A stretch of DNA of 64,000 bases. It comes from Vibrio ordalii ATCC 33509 (GTDB lineage Bacteria; Pseudomonadota; Gammaproteobacteria; Enterobacterales; Vibrionaceae). Both the position numbers and the translations under genes were made by a program. Under the pieces are notes generated by a model. It was not told the origin of the DNA. It saw only the letters and a program-made list of their open reading frames with translations, and did no database searches. The stretch is taken from the NCBI GenBank assembly GCA_000257205.1, contig AEZC01000172.1, positions 1-64,000 of the forward strand, read 5' to 3'. The first letter of the stretch is position 1. The number at the start of each line of letters is the position of its first letter. Positions 51,820 through 64,000 of this stretch are shown here, one piece after another.

Positions 51820-52190
51820 ACCCTTAAGCTCTGTGTATAACTATGCTGTTATTCGGTGATTAACCTATAGTTATCCAATTAATAACTTATGCATTTCACG
51901 ACCCTGTGCATAACTAGCCTTTTTGATCCCAGCTAATACACGATTAGATCATGTCAGGATCACAGCTTGTGATCCTCTTAAAAACCATGATCTTGTTGAT
52001 CATTTATCGGTTATCCACAGATATGCTCGATCCTAATAATAGATCTAATAAAAGATCTCTATATAGATCTTATATATTATTAACTTACCAAGCTCAGATT
52101 AAAAAAGCAGAAAAGCGATTTTCTAGCCAGTGGAAAGCAGGTAGAATACGCCTCTTTTGTCAGTCCATGCTTCATTGAATACCTGAGGTC
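51820..52190. other. Chromosomal replication origin oriC
   Basis: The spacer between mioC and mnmG carries all parts of an enterobacterial-type origin. DnaA boxes: TTATACACA on the minus strand at 51832-51840 (R4-like), TTATCCAAT at 51871-51879, TTATGCACA on the minus strand at 51905-51913, and a perfect TTATCCACA at 52011-52019 (R1-like). Next to the last box lies the unwinding region, with GATC at 52029, 52042, 52054 and 52066 (spacing 13, 12, 12) in a very AT-rich tract to about 52090. About ten GATC sites occur in all, for Dam/SeqA control. Order is mioC, R4 side, R1, unwinding region, mnmG, as in E. coli. Confidence 0.95.
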
Positions 52191-52195
52191 GGTTC

Positions 52196-54094
52196 ATGCT
52201 TTATCACGAAAAATTTGACGTCATTGTGGTCGGTGGTGGCCATGCTGGAACGGAAGCCGCTCTCGCTGCAGCTCGTACTGGTCAAAGTACGCTATTGCTT
52301 ACCCATAACATTGAGACTCTAGGACAGATGTCGTGCAATCCTGCGATCGGCGGAATTGGTAAAGGACATCTGGTTAAAGAAGTCGATGCCATGGGCGGTC
52401 TAATGGCACAAGCGATTGATCATGCAGGTATTCAATTTAGAACACTCAATGCCTCAAAAGGGCCAGCGGTTCGAGCGACTCGAGCCCAAGCAGATCGTGC
52501 GCTTTACAAATCGTATGTGCGTGATGTGCTTGAAAACACGCCAAACTTAACTTTGTTCCAACAAGCGGTCGATGATCTTATCGTTGAAAATGATCGTGTA
52601 ATGGGCGTTGTGACTCAAATGGGCCTCAAATTCCACGCCAAAGCGGTGGTATTGACGGTAGGCACCTTCCTTGGTGGAAAGATCCACATTGGTCTTGAAA
52701 ACTTCTCAGGAGGCCGCGCAGGAGATCCTCCATCGATCGCATTAGCGCAACGTTTACGTGAACTGCCGTTTCGAGTCGATCGTTTAAAAACGGGTACGCC
52801 ACCAAGGATCGATGCACGCAGTGTGGACTTCTCAGTGTTAGAAACACAACACGGTGATAACCCAACGCCTGTTTTTTCCTTCATGGGACAACGTGAACAG
52901 CATCCACGTCAAATACCATGCTACATCACGCATACCAACGATAAAACGCATGATGTGATCCGTGCCAATCTTGATCGTAGTCCGATGTACGCAGGTGTCA
53001 TCGAAGGTATAGGTCCACGCTATTGCCCATCGATCGAAGACAAAGTCATGCGTTTTGCCGACAAAAATAGCCATCAAATTTTTATCGAGCCTGAAGGTTT
53101 GACCACGACAGAACTCTACCCTAACGGTATTTCCACCAGCTTACCGTTTGATGTACAAGTGCAGATAGTTCGCTCAATGAAAGGGTTTGAAAACGCACAT
53201 ATTGTTCGTCCGGGTTACGCCATCGAGTACGATTTTTTCAATCCACAAGATTTAAAACAAACCTATGAAACCAAATTCATCAGTGGTTTGTTCTTTGCTG
53301 GTCAAATCAACGGCACCACCGGATACGAAGAAGCGGCAGCGCAAGGGTTAATGGCTGGTTTGAATGCAAGCTTATTTAGCCAAGAAAAAGAAGGCTGGAG
53401 TCCACGCCGTGATCAAGCTTACATGGGCGTGTTGATCGATGATCTTTCCACTATGGGTACCAAAGAACCTTATCGCATGTTTACCTCTCGCGCTGAATAT
53501 CGCTTACTGCTACGCGAAGATAACGCCGATTTACGTTTAACCGAAAAAGCCAGAGAGTTAGGTTTAGTCGATGATGCGCGCTGGGCGCGTTTTAATCAAA
53601 AAATGGAAAACATGGAAATCGAACGTCAACGTTTGAAACAAACGTGGATGAACCCGAACTCCGTTGGTGTTGATGCACTGAATGCGTTGCTCAAAACACC
53701 TATGTCTCGTGAAGCAAGTGGTGAAGATCTACTACGTCGACCAGAAATCACCTATCAACAGCTCACGTCGCTTGAGTCATTTGCACCAGCATTGAACGAT
53801 AGTGAAGCGGCTGAGCAAGTTGAAATTCAAATCAAATACGATGGTTATATTCAGCGTCAGCAAGATGAGATCGACAAATCATTGCGCCATGAGCACACTA
53901 AATTGCCGCTGGATCTTGACTATAAACAGGTCAAAGGCTTGTCCAACGAAGTGATCCTTAAGCTTAACAATGCCAAGCCTGAAACGGTTGGTATTGCCTC
54001 TCGTATTTCCGGTATTACACCAGCTGCTATTTCTATCTTATTGGTTTATTTGAAAAAGCAAGGTGTACTGAAGAAAGGGGAAGACGCCGCATGA
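52196..54094 (+). CDS. mnmG: tRNA modification FAD enzyme MnmG (GidA)
   Basis: A 632-residue FAD and NADH-dependent enzyme that works with MnmE on wobble uridine. The FAD fold [16 protein letters not shown] (about residues 11-26), [13 protein letters not shown], and [18 protein letters not shown] are conserved; the C-terminal helical domain (about 550-620) binds MnmE. It begins 80-110 bases after the AT-rich oriC region and overlaps rsmG by four bases. Confidence 0.98.
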   Translation: MLYHEKFDVIVVGGGHAGTEAALAAARTGQSTLLLTHNIETLGQMSCNPAIGGIGKGHLVKEVDAMGGLMAQAIDHAGIQFRTLNASKGPAVRATRAQADRALYKSYVRDVLENTPNLTLFQQAVDDLIVENDRVMGVVTQMGLKFHAKAVVLTVGTFLGGKIHIGLENFSGGRAGDPPSIALAQRLRELPFRVDRLKTGTPPRIDARSVDFSVLETQHGDNPTPVFSFMGQREQHPRQIPCYITHTNDKTHDVIRANLDRSPMYAGVIEGIGPRYCPSIEDKVMRFADKNSHQIFIEPEGLTTTELYPNGISTSLPFDVQVQIVRSMKGFENAHIVRPGYAIEYDFFNPQDLKQTYETKFISGLFFAGQINGTTGYEEAAAQGLMAGLNASLFSQEKEGWSPRRDQAYMGVLIDDLSTMGTKEPYRMFTSRAEYRLLLREDNADLRLTEKARELGLVDDARWARFNQKMENMEIERQRLKQTWMNPNSVGVDALNALLKTPMSREASGEDLLRRPEITYQQLTSLESFAPALNDSEAAEQVEIQIKYDGYIQRQQDEIDKSLRHEHTKLPLDLDYKQVKGLSNEVILKLNNAKPETVGIASRISGITPAAISILLVYLKKQGVLKKGEDAA

Positions 54095-54723
54095 GCGAGT
54101 TAAGAACGCGTCTCGATGATTTAATTGGTCAAACCGATCTCGAGGTCAATGAGCAGCAACGTAGCCAATTAGTCGGTTACGTGGAACTGCTGAATAAATG
54201 GAACAAAGCCTACAATCTCACCTCAGTGCGCGATCCTATGGATATGTTGGTGAAACATATCTTAGATAGTATAGTGGTAAGTCCTCACTTACAGGGTGAG
54301 CGTTTTATCGACGTTGGTACTGGGCCTGGTTTACCTGGTATACCTCTCGCTATCATGAATCCTGATAAAACCTTTTACTTACTCGATAGTTTGGGTAAGC
54401 GCATTCGTTTTATTAAACAAGTTCTGCATGAGCTTGGTATCAAAAATGTGACCACGATTCAAAGTCGAGTCGAAGAGTTTCAGCCTGAAGTAAAATTTGA
54501 TGGCGTACTGAGCCGTGCGTTTGCTTCAATGCTCGATATGGTGGAATGGTGTCACCATTTACCAAAAGAAACATCGGGCCGATTTTTAGCCCTGAAAGGA
54601 CAACGGCCAGATGAGGAAATAGCCACACTACCTGAGTGGTGTTCTGTGACTGATGTCAAAGCTTTGAAAGTTCCTGAGTTGGAAGGTGACCGTCATCTTG
54701 TAATCTTATCTCGCAAGGGATAA
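54091..54723 (+). CDS. rsmG: 16S rRNA m7G527 methyltransferase
   Basis: A 210-residue SAM-dependent methyltransferase (GidB). [25 protein letters not shown] (SAM loop, about residue 70) and [13 protein letters not shown] are family motifs. Loss gives low-level streptomycin resistance in other bacteria. Its ATG overlaps the mnmG stop (ATGA). Fourteen bases separate it from parA. Confidence 0.96.
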   Translation: MSELRTRLDDLIGQTDLEVNEQQRSQLVGYVELLNKWNKAYNLTSVRDPMDMLVKHILDSIVVSPHLQGERFIDVGTGPGLPGIPLAIMNPDKTFYLLDSLGKRIRFIKQVLHELGIKNVTTIQSRVEEFQPEVKFDGVLSRAFASMLDMVEWCHHLPKETSGRFLALKGQRPDEEIATLPEWCSVTDVKALKVPELEGDRHLVILSRKG

Positions 54724-54737
54724 CAGCGAGGCATACC

Positions 54738-55511
54738 GTGGGCAAAATCGTAGCAATCGCCAACCAGAAAGGTGGCGTAGGAAAAACAACAACGTGCATT
54801 AACTTAGCGGCCTCTATGGCGGCGACTAAGCGTAAAGTTTTAGTGATCGATCTCGACCCACAAGGCAATGCAACGATGGCCAGTGGTGTTGATAAGTATC
54901 AAGTAGATGCAACCGCGTACGAATTGTTGGTCGAAGACACCCCTTTTGATGAAGTCGTGTGTCGCAAAACAACGGGACACTACGATTTGATTGCGGCAAA
55001 CGGAGACGTGACAGCCGCTGAAATCAAATTAATGGAAGTCTTTGCTCGCGAAGTGCGTTTGAAAAATGCCCTCGCACCAGTTCGTGATAACTATGATTTC
55101 ATCTTTATTGATTGTCCTCCTTCTTTAAATCTTCTTACAATCAACGCCATGGCCGCAGCGGATTCTGTGTTAGTGCCAATGCAATGTGAGTATTTTGCAT
55201 TAGAAGGTTTAACGGCGTTAATGGATACCATCAGCAAGTTAGCCGCGGTAGTCAACGAAAACCTGAAAATCGAAGGGTTACTTCGAACGATGTACGATCC
55301 GCGTAATCGCCTAGCCAATGAAGTATCCGATCAACTGAAAAAGCACTTTGGAAACAAAGTCTATCGCACCGTTATTCCTCGTAATGTCCGTCTTGCTGAA
55401 GCGCCAAGTCATGGCAAGCCAGCAATGTACTACGACAAGTATTCAGCTGGGGCAAAAGCGTATCTCGCCTTAGCTGGTGAAATGCTTCGTCGAGAAGAAA
55501 TACCCGCATAA
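54738..55511 (+). CDS. parA: Chromosome partitioning ATPase ParA
   Basis: A 257-residue deviant Walker ATPase (Soj type) that segregates the origin region with ParB. KGGVGKTTTCINLAASMAA (residues about 10-28), DLDPQGNAT and FIDCPPSLNLLTINAM are visible. The start is GTG 54738. It has no long N-terminal HTH, so it is the chromosomal type. It lies in rsmG-parA-parB, 2.6 kb from oriC. Confidence 0.97.
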   Translation: MGKIVAIANQKGGVGKTTTCINLAASMAATKRKVLVIDLDPQGNATMASGVDKYQVDATAYELLVEDTPFDEVVCRKTTGHYDLIAANGDVTAAEIKLMEVFAREVRLKNALAPVRDNYDFIFIDCPPSLNLLTINAMAAADSVLVPMQCEYFALEGLTALMDTISKLAAVVNENLKIEGLLRTMYDPRNRLANEVSDQLKKHFGNKVYRTVIPRNVRLAEAPSHGKPAMYYDKYSAGAKAYLALAGEMLRREEIPA

Positions 55512-55535
55512 TCTCAACTAAAGGAATTCGTCTAC

Positions 55536-56417
55536 ATGACTAAACGTGGTTTAGGAAAAGGATTGGATGCATTGCTCGCAACCAGTTCTCTTGCCCGTGA
55601 AAAGGAGCAAGCCGCCTCACATAGCCAAGCACTCTCTTCTGATGGCGAATTAATGGATATCGCGGTATCAAATTTGAAACCTGGCATGTATCAACCACGT
55701 AAAGATATGTCGGCAGAAGCGTTGGAAGAGCTATCTGCGTCTATCCAATCGCAAGGTATTATCCAGCCGATCGTGGTAAGACGTTTAGAGCTTGGCGGCT
55801 ATGAAATTATTGCAGGTGAACGCCGTTGGCGCGCTGCAAAACAAGCAGGTTTAAAGCAAGTGCCCTGTTTGATCAAAAATGTCCAAGATCGCGCTGCGAT
55901 TGCGATGGCACTGATAGAAAATATTCAGCGCGAAGATTTGAATGCGATTGAAGAAGCACAAGCTTTAGAGCGATTACAAGACGAATTTAAGCTCACTCAC
56001 CAACAGGTGGCTGATGTGATTGGTAAATCACGCACTACCGTGAGTAACTTATTACGCTTAAATCAATTGGCGGATGGCGTGAAGCGTTTAGTGGAAACCA
56101 AGCAGCTTGAAATGGGCCATGCACGAGCATTATTGATGCTCGAAGGCGATCAACAAATTGAAATTGCACAACGTGTGGCCGCAAAACAGCTGACCGTGAG
56201 ACAAACTGAGCAATTAGTGAAAAAGTGTCTAACACAGCCTTCTGAGGACGGATCGGCATCGGAAGACTTAGATGCACAACAAATGTCACAAAGATTGAGT
56301 GAAATGTTAGGGGTTAAAGTGTCGATCATTCGTTCAAAAGGTGGCAAAGCCAAAATGACGATTAGTCTTGATGAGCCTCACAAATTAGAGCAACTAATTG
56401 CCAAGCTAGAAAGCTAA
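55536..56417 (+). CDS. parB: Chromosome partitioning protein ParB
   Basis: A 293-residue Spo0J-type DNA-binding CTP hydrolase. The start KRGLGKGLDALLA, the ParB/Srx domain with YQPRKDM and GERRWRAAKQAG (CTP/arginine patch, about residue 90), ENIQREDLNAIEEA and the HTH with GKSRTTVSNLLRL (about 165-180) are present, followed by a C-terminal dimer domain. It binds parS; one candidate lies in recF. Confidence 0.97.
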   Translation: MTKRGLGKGLDALLATSSLAREKEQAASHSQALSSDGELMDIAVSNLKPGMYQPRKDMSAEALEELSASIQSQGIIQPIVVRRLELGGYEIIAGERRWRAAKQAGLKQVPCLIKNVQDRAAIAMALIENIQREDLNAIEEAQALERLQDEFKLTHQQVADVIGKSRTTVSNLLRLNQLADGVKRLVETKQLEMGHARALLMLEGDQQIEIAQRVAAKQLTVRQTEQLVKKCLTQPSEDGSASEDLDAQQMSQRLSEMLGVKVSIIRSKGGKAKMTISLDEPHKLEQLIAKLES

Positions 56418-56514
56418 ATGAGATAATTGATTTAAGTCAATTATGCAAAAAACATTTTTTTATTTGAAAGTTGTCGGTTTGTAAACAAAATTGTAACTTT
56501 TTGCTGTCTTTCAA

Positions 56515-56542
56515 TTGCAATCAGTTCGACTCACCGTATAAT
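56515..56542 (+). promoter_or_regulatory. atp operon promoter
   Basis: TTGCAA (56515-56520), 16 bases, TATAAT (56537-56542): a clear promoter about 60 bases upstream of atpI. Confidence 0.78.
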
Positions 56543-56605
56543 TTTCGCCAATTTCCCAGCCCTATGTTGTAGATGAGCTGAGGATATTATTAGAGGTACG
56601 AATAC

Positions 56606-56995
56606 ATGGTAGCTGCGTTAGCTAGACCAGGGCGAGAGCTTGCTAAGCGATTGCTAATGATCCAGGTTAGCGTGGCTATGTTTGTGGCTATAGTGGTGAG
56701 TATCATCATTAATGTTCATTGGGGTTATTCAGCGTTAATTGGTGGCGGCATTTTTGTGATTGCTAACACCGTATTTTCGCTGCTTGCTTTTAGGTATAGT
56801 GGAGCTCGAGCAATAAAGCTTATTACTGTTTCTTTCTATGCTGGTGAAGTATTGAAAATTCTAATAACAATAGTGCTCTTCTCTTTAGTCTACATGTATA
56901 TGCAGGTGGAACTTGTTCCCCTCAAACTAACCTATTTACTGGTTCTTGGTATTAATATTTTTGCACCAGTGCTTTTCATTAACAACAAAAAATAG
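56606..56995 (+). CDS. atpI: ATP synthase assembly protein AtpI
   Basis: A 129-residue inner-membrane protein with four predicted helices (about residues 17-36, 40-60, 72-95 and 105-122), of the AtpI family that helps c-ring assembly. It is first in the atp operon, with AGAGGT before the ATG, and precedes atpB by eight bases. Confidence 0.93.
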   Translation: MVAALARPGRELAKRLLMIQVSVAMFVAIVVSIIINVHWGYSALIGGGIFVIANTVFSLLAFRYSGARAIKLITVSFYAGEVLKILITIVLFSLVYMYMQVELVPLKLTYLLVLGINIFAPVLFINNKK

Positions 56996-57000
56996 GATGA

Positions 57001-57834
<834 letters not shown>

Positions 57835-57875
57835 TTTTGTTTGTTCTTTTTTGAGTTTTTAGTTAATCGCTATAA

Positions 57876-58142
<267 letters not shown>

Positions 58143-58218
58143 TCAACCGATCACACAAATTAATGATTTGTCGTTGATTAATACTTTTCGTTGGTGAACA
58201 AATAGAGGGGTAGCTGTT

Positions 58219-58689
58219 GTGAATATGAACGCAACTCTGCTAGGTCAAGCAATCGCGTTTGCAATGTTTGTGTGGTTCTGCATGAAATATGTATGGCCAC
58301 CAATCATGAATGCGATAGAAGAGCGTCAGAAGAAAATTGCTGATGGCCTTTCAGCCGCTGAGCGCGCTGCTAAAAACTTGGATCTAGCACAAGCCAACGC
58401 TTCTGAACAAATGAAAGAAGCGAAGCGCACTGCAACTGAGGTCATTGAACAGGCAAATAAACGTAAAGCTCAAATTTTAGATGAAGCACGTGAGGAAGCT
58501 CAGGCTGAACGCCAGAAAATCCTTGCTCAAGCAGAGTCTGAACTTGAATCTGAACGTAACCGTGCCCGCGATGAGCTACGTAAACAAGTTGCAACTCTGG
58601 CTGTAGCTGGTGCTGAGAAAATCCTTGAGCGTTCTATCGATAAAGATGCGCACAAAGATATTCTCGACAACATTACTGCAAAACTTTAA
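58219..58689 (+). CDS. atpF: ATP synthase F0 subunit b
   Basis: A 156-residue stator subunit with one N-terminal transmembrane helix (about residues 6-26) and a long charged coiled coil. The start is GTG 58219, eight bases after GAGGGG; an ATG two codons later is too far from it. Length equals E. coli AtpF. Confidence 0.96.
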   Translation: MNMNATLLGQAIAFAMFVWFCMKYVWPPIMNAIEERQKKIADGLSAAERAAKNLDLAQANASEQMKEAKRTATEVIEQANKRKAQILDEAREEAQAERQKILAQAESELESERNRARDELRKQVATLAVAGAEKILERSIDKDAHKDILDNITAKL

Positions 58690-58703
58690 GGATTGGGGTG
58701 CTC

Positions 58704-59237
58704 ATGTCTGATTTGACTACAATTGCACGCCCCTATGCTAAAGCAGCCTTTGATTTTGCGGCAGAAAAACAGCAGCTTGACCAATGGGGTCAAATGTTAG
58801 CTTTTGCCACTGAAGTCGCAAAGAACGAGCAAATGCATGAGCTACTCACTAGCTCTGTTTCTGCCAGTAAATTAGCAGAGACTTTTATCGCAATTTGTGG
58901 TGAACAGTTTGATGTTTATGGCCAGAACCTGTTAAAGGTGATGGCTGAGAATGGCCGATTAAAGGCTCTTCCTGAGGTTAGTGAACAGTTCCTTGCTCTG
59001 AAACAAGAGCATGAGAAGCAGATGGATGTTGAAGTTATTTCAGCAACTGAGCTTTCTGATGAGCAGCTTGTTAATATCAGCACCAAACTTGAGCTACGTT
59101 TTAAGCGCAAAGTTCAGCTGAATTGCAGTATAGATGAGACCCTACTTGGTGGGGTTATAATTCGAGCCGGAGACCTTGTCATCGATAACTCAGCCCGCGG
59201 TCGTTTAAACCGCCTGAGCGATGCATTACAGTCTTGA
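58704..59237 (+). CDS. atpH: ATP synthase F1 subunit delta
   Basis: A 177-residue stator protein that joins subunit b to the F1 head. [15 protein letters not shown] at the start and [11 protein letters not shown] at the end are standard. ATG 58704 lies five bases after GGGG; a GTG two codons earlier overlaps that site. It ends 13 bases before atpA. Confidence 0.96.
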   Translation: MSDLTTIARPYAKAAFDFAAEKQQLDQWGQMLAFATEVAKNEQMHELLTSSVSASKLAETFIAICGEQFDVYGQNLLKVMAENGRLKALPEVSEQFLALKQEHEKQMDVEVISATELSDEQLVNISTKLELRFKRKVQLNCSIDETLLGGVIIRAGDLVIDNSARGRLNRLSDALQS

Positions 59238-59250
59238 TGGGGATTGGAGC

Positions 59251-60792
59251 ATGCAACTTAATTCCACGGAAATTAGCGATCTAATTAAACAACGTATCGA
59301 ATCTTTTGACGTTGTTAGTGAAGCTCGCAATGAAGGTACTATCGTATCGGTAAGCGATGGTATCATTCGCATTCACGGCCTAGCGGACGTGATGCAAGGT
59401 GAAATGATTGAATTACCGAGTGGCCGTTATGCACTTGCACTTAACCTTGAGCGTGACTCGGTTGGTGCGGTTGTCATGGGCCCATATGCTGACCTTAAGG
59501 AAGGCATGAAAGTAATAGGTTCTGGCCGTATTCTTGAAGTGCCAGTTGGTCCTGAATTGTTAGGTCGCGTAGTGAATACACTCGGTCAGCCTATCGATGG
59601 TAAAGGTCCTATCGAAGCGAAATTGTCTTCACCTGTTGAAATGATTGCACCTGGTGTAATCGACCGTAAATCAGTCGATCAACCAGTACAAACCGGCTAT
59701 AAGTCAGTTGACTCTATGATCCCAATCGGTCGTGGCCAACGTGAACTTATCATCGGTGACCGTCAAACTGGTAAAACAGCCATGGCGATCGACGCAATCA
59801 TTAACCAAAAAGATTCCGGTATTTACTCTATCTATGTTGCGATTGGCCAAAAAGCCTCAACTATCGCTAACGTAGTGCGTAAATTAGAAGAGCACGGCGC
59901 GCTTGCAAACACTGTTGTGGTTGTTGCATCGGCTTCTGAATCAGCGGCATTGCAATACCTTGCGCCATACGCAGGTTGTGCAATGGGTGAATACTTCCGC
60001 GATCGCGGTGAAGATGCACTGATTGTTTATGATGACCTATCTAAACAAGCGGTCGCTTACCGTCAGATCTCACTACTACTCAAACGCCCACCAGGCCGTG
60101 AAGCATTCCCAGGTGACGTTTTCTATCTCCACTCTCGTCTACTTGAGCGTGCTGCTCGTGTCAGCGAAGAGTATGTAGAACGTTTCACTAAGGGTGAAGT
60201 GAAAGGTAAAACCGGTTCTTTAACCGCGCTACCTATCATTGAAACACAAGCGGGTGACGTTTCAGCATTCGTACCGACTAACGTAATCTCGATTACCGAT
60301 GGTCAGATCTTCCTACAAACTGAACTATTCAACGCGGGTGTTCGCCCTGCCGTTGACCCTGGTATTTCAGTCTCTCGTGTAGGTGGTGCCGCTCAGACGA
60401 AAATCATCAAGAAACTGTCAGGTGGTATTCGTACCGCGCTTGCACAGTACCGTGAACTAGCCGCATTTGCTCAGTTCTCGTCAGATCTTGATGAAGCGAC
60501 GAAGAGACAGCTAAACCATGGTCAGAAAGTAACAGAGCTGATGAAGCAGAAACAATATGCTCCTATGTCTGTGTTTGACCAAGCGTTGGTTATCTTTGCG
60601 GCAGAGCGTGGTTATTTAAATGATGTTGCGTTGAATAAACTGGCTGATTTTGAATCTGCTCTACTGTCGTATGCTCGTGGTCAATATGTTGATCTTGCAA
60701 AAGATATCGACAAATCGGGTGCTTATAACGATGAAATCGAAGCTCAGTTTAAAAAACTGGTTGATGATTTCAAGGCAACCCAGACCTGGTAA
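59251..60792 (+). CDS. atpA: ATP synthase F1 subunit alpha
   Basis: A 513-residue non-catalytic nucleotide-binding subunit. Walker [10 protein letters not shown] (about residue 169), [14 protein letters not shown] and the arginine finger region in [10 protein letters not shown] are present. The start [16 protein letters not shown] follows GGAG; the frame is open ten codons upstream within atpH but the family N-terminus fixes it. Confidence 0.98.
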   Translation: MQLNSTEISDLIKQRIESFDVVSEARNEGTIVSVSDGIIRIHGLADVMQGEMIELPSGRYALALNLERDSVGAVVMGPYADLKEGMKVIGSGRILEVPVGPELLGRVVNTLGQPIDGKGPIEAKLSSPVEMIAPGVIDRKSVDQPVQTGYKSVDSMIPIGRGQRELIIGDRQTGKTAMAIDAIINQKDSGIYSIYVAIGQKASTIANVVRKLEEHGALANTVVVVASASESAALQYLAPYAGCAMGEYFRDRGEDALIVYDDLSKQAVAYRQISLLLKRPPGREAFPGDVFYLHSRLLERAARVSEEYVERFTKGEVKGKTGSLTALPIIETQAGDVSAFVPTNVISITDGQIFLQTELFNAGVRPAVDPGISVSRVGGAAQTKIIKKLSGGIRTALAQYRELAAFAQFSSDLDEATKRQLNHGQKVTELMKQKQYAPMSVFDQALVIFAAERGYLNDVALNKLADFESALLSYARGQYVDLAKDIDKSGAYNDEIEAQFKKLVDDFKATQTW

Positions 60793-60825
60793 TTGGTGGG
60801 TGACCTTCGGGTCACCACTGACCAA
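60793..60825 (+). repeat. Intercistronic hairpin with TTCG loop between atpA and atpG
   Basis: GGTGACC (60799-60805), TTCG, GGTCACC (60810-60816) is a perfect stem capped by a very stable tetraloop; TTGGT and ACCAA outside it can extend the stem. No T tract follows, so it is probably an RNA-stability or processing element, not a terminator. Confidence 0.8.
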
Positions 60826-60855
60826 TAACGGATTACCTTAAAAGAGAGTAAAACG

Positions 60856-61722
60856 ATGGCCGGCGCAAAAGAGATACGTAATAAAATCGGTAGTGTTAAA
60901 AGCACGCAGAAAATTACGAAAGCGATGGAAATGGTAGCAGCTTCAAAAATGCGTCGTTCACAAGACGGCATGGAAGCTTCTCGTCCATACGCTGAAACCA
61001 TGCGTAAAGTGATCGGTCATGTGGCGAATGCGAGTCTAGAGTATCGTCATCCTTATCTAGAAGAGCGTGAAGCCAAACGTGTTGGTTACATCATTATTTC
61101 AACAGACCGTGGCTTATGTGGTGGTTTGAACGTCAATTTGTTCAAAAAAGCACTGCATGACATGAAAGAACGGTCAGAGAAAGGTGCTGAGGTTGAGCTT
61201 GCGATTGTGGGCTCAAAAGCAACAGCTTTCTTTAGAAACAGTGGCGCCAAAGTGGCCGCTCAAGTCTCTGGTTTGGGTGATAGCCCAACCTTGGAAGATT
61301 TGATTGGTTCTGTTGGCGTGATGCTGAAGAAATATGATGCAGGTGAGTTGGATCGCCTATACATAGTGTTCAATAAATTTGTGAATACTATGGTTCAAGA
61401 ACCAACGATCGATCAATTACTACCTTTGCCTAGATCGAATAGCGAAGAGATGAAACGCGAACATTCTTGGGACTACATTTATGAGCCTGAGCCAAAACCT
61501 CTACTGGATGCACTATTAATGCGTTATGTAGAGTCTCAGGTTTATCAAGGTGTAGTTGAGAATCTTGCTTGTGAGCAAGCTGCTCGAATGATTGCGATGA
61601 AAGCTGCTACTGATAATGCAAGCAACTTGATTGATGATTTACAACTTGTGTACAACAAAGCCCGTCAGGCGGCGATTACACAAGAACTATCGGAAATCGT
61701 TTCTGGTGCAGCAGCGGTTTAA
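60856..61722 (+). CDS. atpG: ATP synthase F1 subunit gamma
   Basis: A 288-residue central rotor shaft. [31 protein letters not shown] at the start and [33 protein letters not shown] at the end are the paired long helices. [11 protein letters not shown] is the conserved middle segment. Confidence 0.97.
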   Translation: MAGAKEIRNKIGSVKSTQKITKAMEMVAASKMRRSQDGMEASRPYAETMRKVIGHVANASLEYRHPYLEEREAKRVGYIIISTDRGLCGGLNVNLFKKALHDMKERSEKGAEVELAIVGSKATAFFRNSGAKVAAQVSGLGDSPTLEDLIGSVGVMLKKYDAGELDRLYIVFNKFVNTMVQEPTIDQLLPLPRSNSEEMKREHSWDYIYEPEPKPLLDALLMRYVESQVYQGVVENLACEQAARMIAMKAATDNASNLIDDLQLVYNKARQAAITQELSEIVSGAAAV

Positions 61723-61732
61723 GCTTAGGTAA

Positions 61733-63160
<1,428 letters not shown>

Positions 63161-63178
63161 GGCTAACTAGGAGGCGAT

Positions 63179-63601
63179 ATGGCAACAATTACCTTTCACC
63201 TAGACGTCGTCAGTGCTGAGAAGAAAATTTTCTCAGGCCTAGTTGAAACGTTTCAGGTGACCGGAAGCGAAGGTGAACTGGGTATTTTCCATGGTCACGC
63301 CCCGCTACTGACCGCCATTACGCCAGGTATGGTTCGTATTGTTAAACTGCACGGCCACGAAGAAATTATTTATGTTTCGGGTGGTATTGTTGAAGTGCAA
63401 CCGGGTACTGCTACAGTACTGGCTGATACGGCAATTCGTGGTGAAGAACTAGACGCAACCAAGGCAGAAGAAGCCAAACGCAAAGCTGAAGAGAATATTT
63501 CAAATCAGCATGGCGATATGAACTTCGCACAGGCGGCCAGCGAACTGGCTAAATCCATAGCTCAGTTACGAGTGATTGAGCTGACTAAAAAACGTCGTTA
63601 A
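63179..63601 (+). CDS. atpC: ATP synthase F1 subunit epsilon
   Basis: A 140-residue subunit with an N-terminal beta sandwich (about 3-85, [31 protein letters not shown]) and a C-terminal helical hairpin that can inhibit the enzyme. An AGGAGG ribosome site precedes the ATG. It ends the operon. Confidence 0.97.
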   Translation: MATITFHLDVVSAEKKIFSGLVETFQVTGSEGELGIFHGHAPLLTAITPGMVRIVKLHGHEEIIYVSGGIVEVQPGTATVLADTAIRGEELDATKAEEAKRKAEENISNQHGDMNFAQAASELAKSIAQLRVIELTKKRR

Positions 63602-63627
63602 TGTGTTTTATAATTAAGACGTGATAG

Positions 63628-63655
63628 AAAAAGGCGGCCTATAGGTCGCCTTTTT
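63628..63655 (+). terminator. Terminator of the atp operon
   Basis: AAAAAGGCG (63628-63636) and CGCCTTTTT (63647-63655) form a nine-pair stem with a T tract, 27 bases after atpC. Confidence 0.9.
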
Positions 63656-63751
63656 GCTTATTTTTTAACAGAAAATTATTTAGTTAAATTAACTATCTCT
63701 TTAATTACCGCTAAAATGCGGCTTAACTTTTTTAACGTCAATAGGTTGTCA

Positions 63752-64000
63752 ATGAAATTTAGCGCAGTGATTCTCGCAGCAGGTAAAGGTACTCGAATGT
63801 ATTCTAATATGCCTAAAGTGCTGCACACACTGGCGGGTAAGCCAATGGTGAAACACGTAATTGATACGTGCAATAGCTTAGGTGCCCAGAATATCCACTT
63901 GGTTTATGGTCATGGTGGTGAGCAAATGCAGCAAGCGCTTGCCGAAGAGTCGGTTAACTGGGTGCTGCAAGCGGATCAATTAGGAACTGGCCATGCCGTT
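63752..64000 (+). CDS. glmU: GlmU, bifunctional UDP-GlcNAc pyrophosphorylase, partial
   Basis: The first 83 codons of GlmU, cut by the window end. [25 protein letters not shown] has the nucleotidyltransferase loop (AAGKGTRM with catalytic Arg), and [10 protein letters not shown] is the uridine-binding segment. The full protein makes UDP-GlcNAc for peptidoglycan and LPS. glmU after the atp operon is the normal gammaproteobacterial order. Confidence 0.95.
   Translation, partial: MKFSAVILAAGKGTRMYSNMPKVLHTLAGKPMVKHVIDTCNSLGAQNIHLVYGHGGEQMQQALAEESVNWVLQADQLGTGHAV

Noticed and set aside
51951..52178. 75-codon frame across oriC
   Set aside because: It runs through the DnaA box and AT-rich unwinding region, and the peptide is what AT-rich DNA would give by chance.

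Overview
The window is a stretch of the main chromosome of a Vibrio species (Vibrionaceae, Gammaproteobacteria) that spans the replication origin. The evidence is the gene order mnmG-oriC-mioC-mnmE-yidC-rnpA-rpmH followed by dnaA-dnaN-recF-gyrB, the rsmG-parA-parB-atp block on the other side, and proteins that read as close relatives of Vibrio cholerae group proteins (45-residue L34, 467-residue DnaA, MneA, TusA, YihD). Fmt and several other proteins differ enough from what I remember of V. cholerae that I would call this another Vibrio. Species cannot be fixed by eye.

Layout. 1-142: likely start of a leftward rRNA operon promoter. 143-5823: yrdA, yrdB, aroE, hemF and tsaC, then purEK under a PurR-type operator, and yrdD. 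5851-15178: smg, dprA and a LysM protein leftward; def, fmt, rsmB, trkA and trkH rightward; a hemolysin III family membrane protein. 15179-15842: a mostly empty spacer with a possible gene remnant and a small ORF. 15888-20683: yihD, ccoG, srkA, dsbA and a DUF2860 protein. 20689-28971: comM, then the complete ilvGMEDA operon behind a leader-peptide attenuator. 29119-32909: acuI, a LysR regulator, two small membrane proteins, tusA, and the manganese exporter gene mneA behind a yybP-ykoY type riboswitch. 33324-38294: glyQS, avtA, and ibpA behind a sigma-32 promoter and a ROSE-like RNA thermometer. 38612-44715: gyrB, recF, dnaN and dnaA leftward. 45025-47267: a polar amino-acid ABC importer. 47463-51773: rpmH, rnpA, yidD, yidC, mnmE and mioC. 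About 51820-52190: oriC. 52196-63601: mnmG, rsmG, parAB and atpIBEFHAGDC. 63752-64000: the start of glmU.

The content is nearly all core housekeeping: replication initiation and segregation, ribosome and translation factors, tRNA modification, ATP synthesis, branched-chain amino acids and purines, plus two natural-transformation genes (dprA, comM). I saw no insertion sequence, prophage, integron, CRISPR array, tRNA or complete rRNA gene. The most interesting material is regulatory RNA and DNA: the mneA leader with a possible nine-codon upstream ORF, the ibpA thermometer, the ilv attenuator, the oriC unwinding region with regularly spaced GATC sites, a parS-like sequence in the end of recF, and a terminator lying directly against the srkA start codon. 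I did not find a convincing new multi-gene system.
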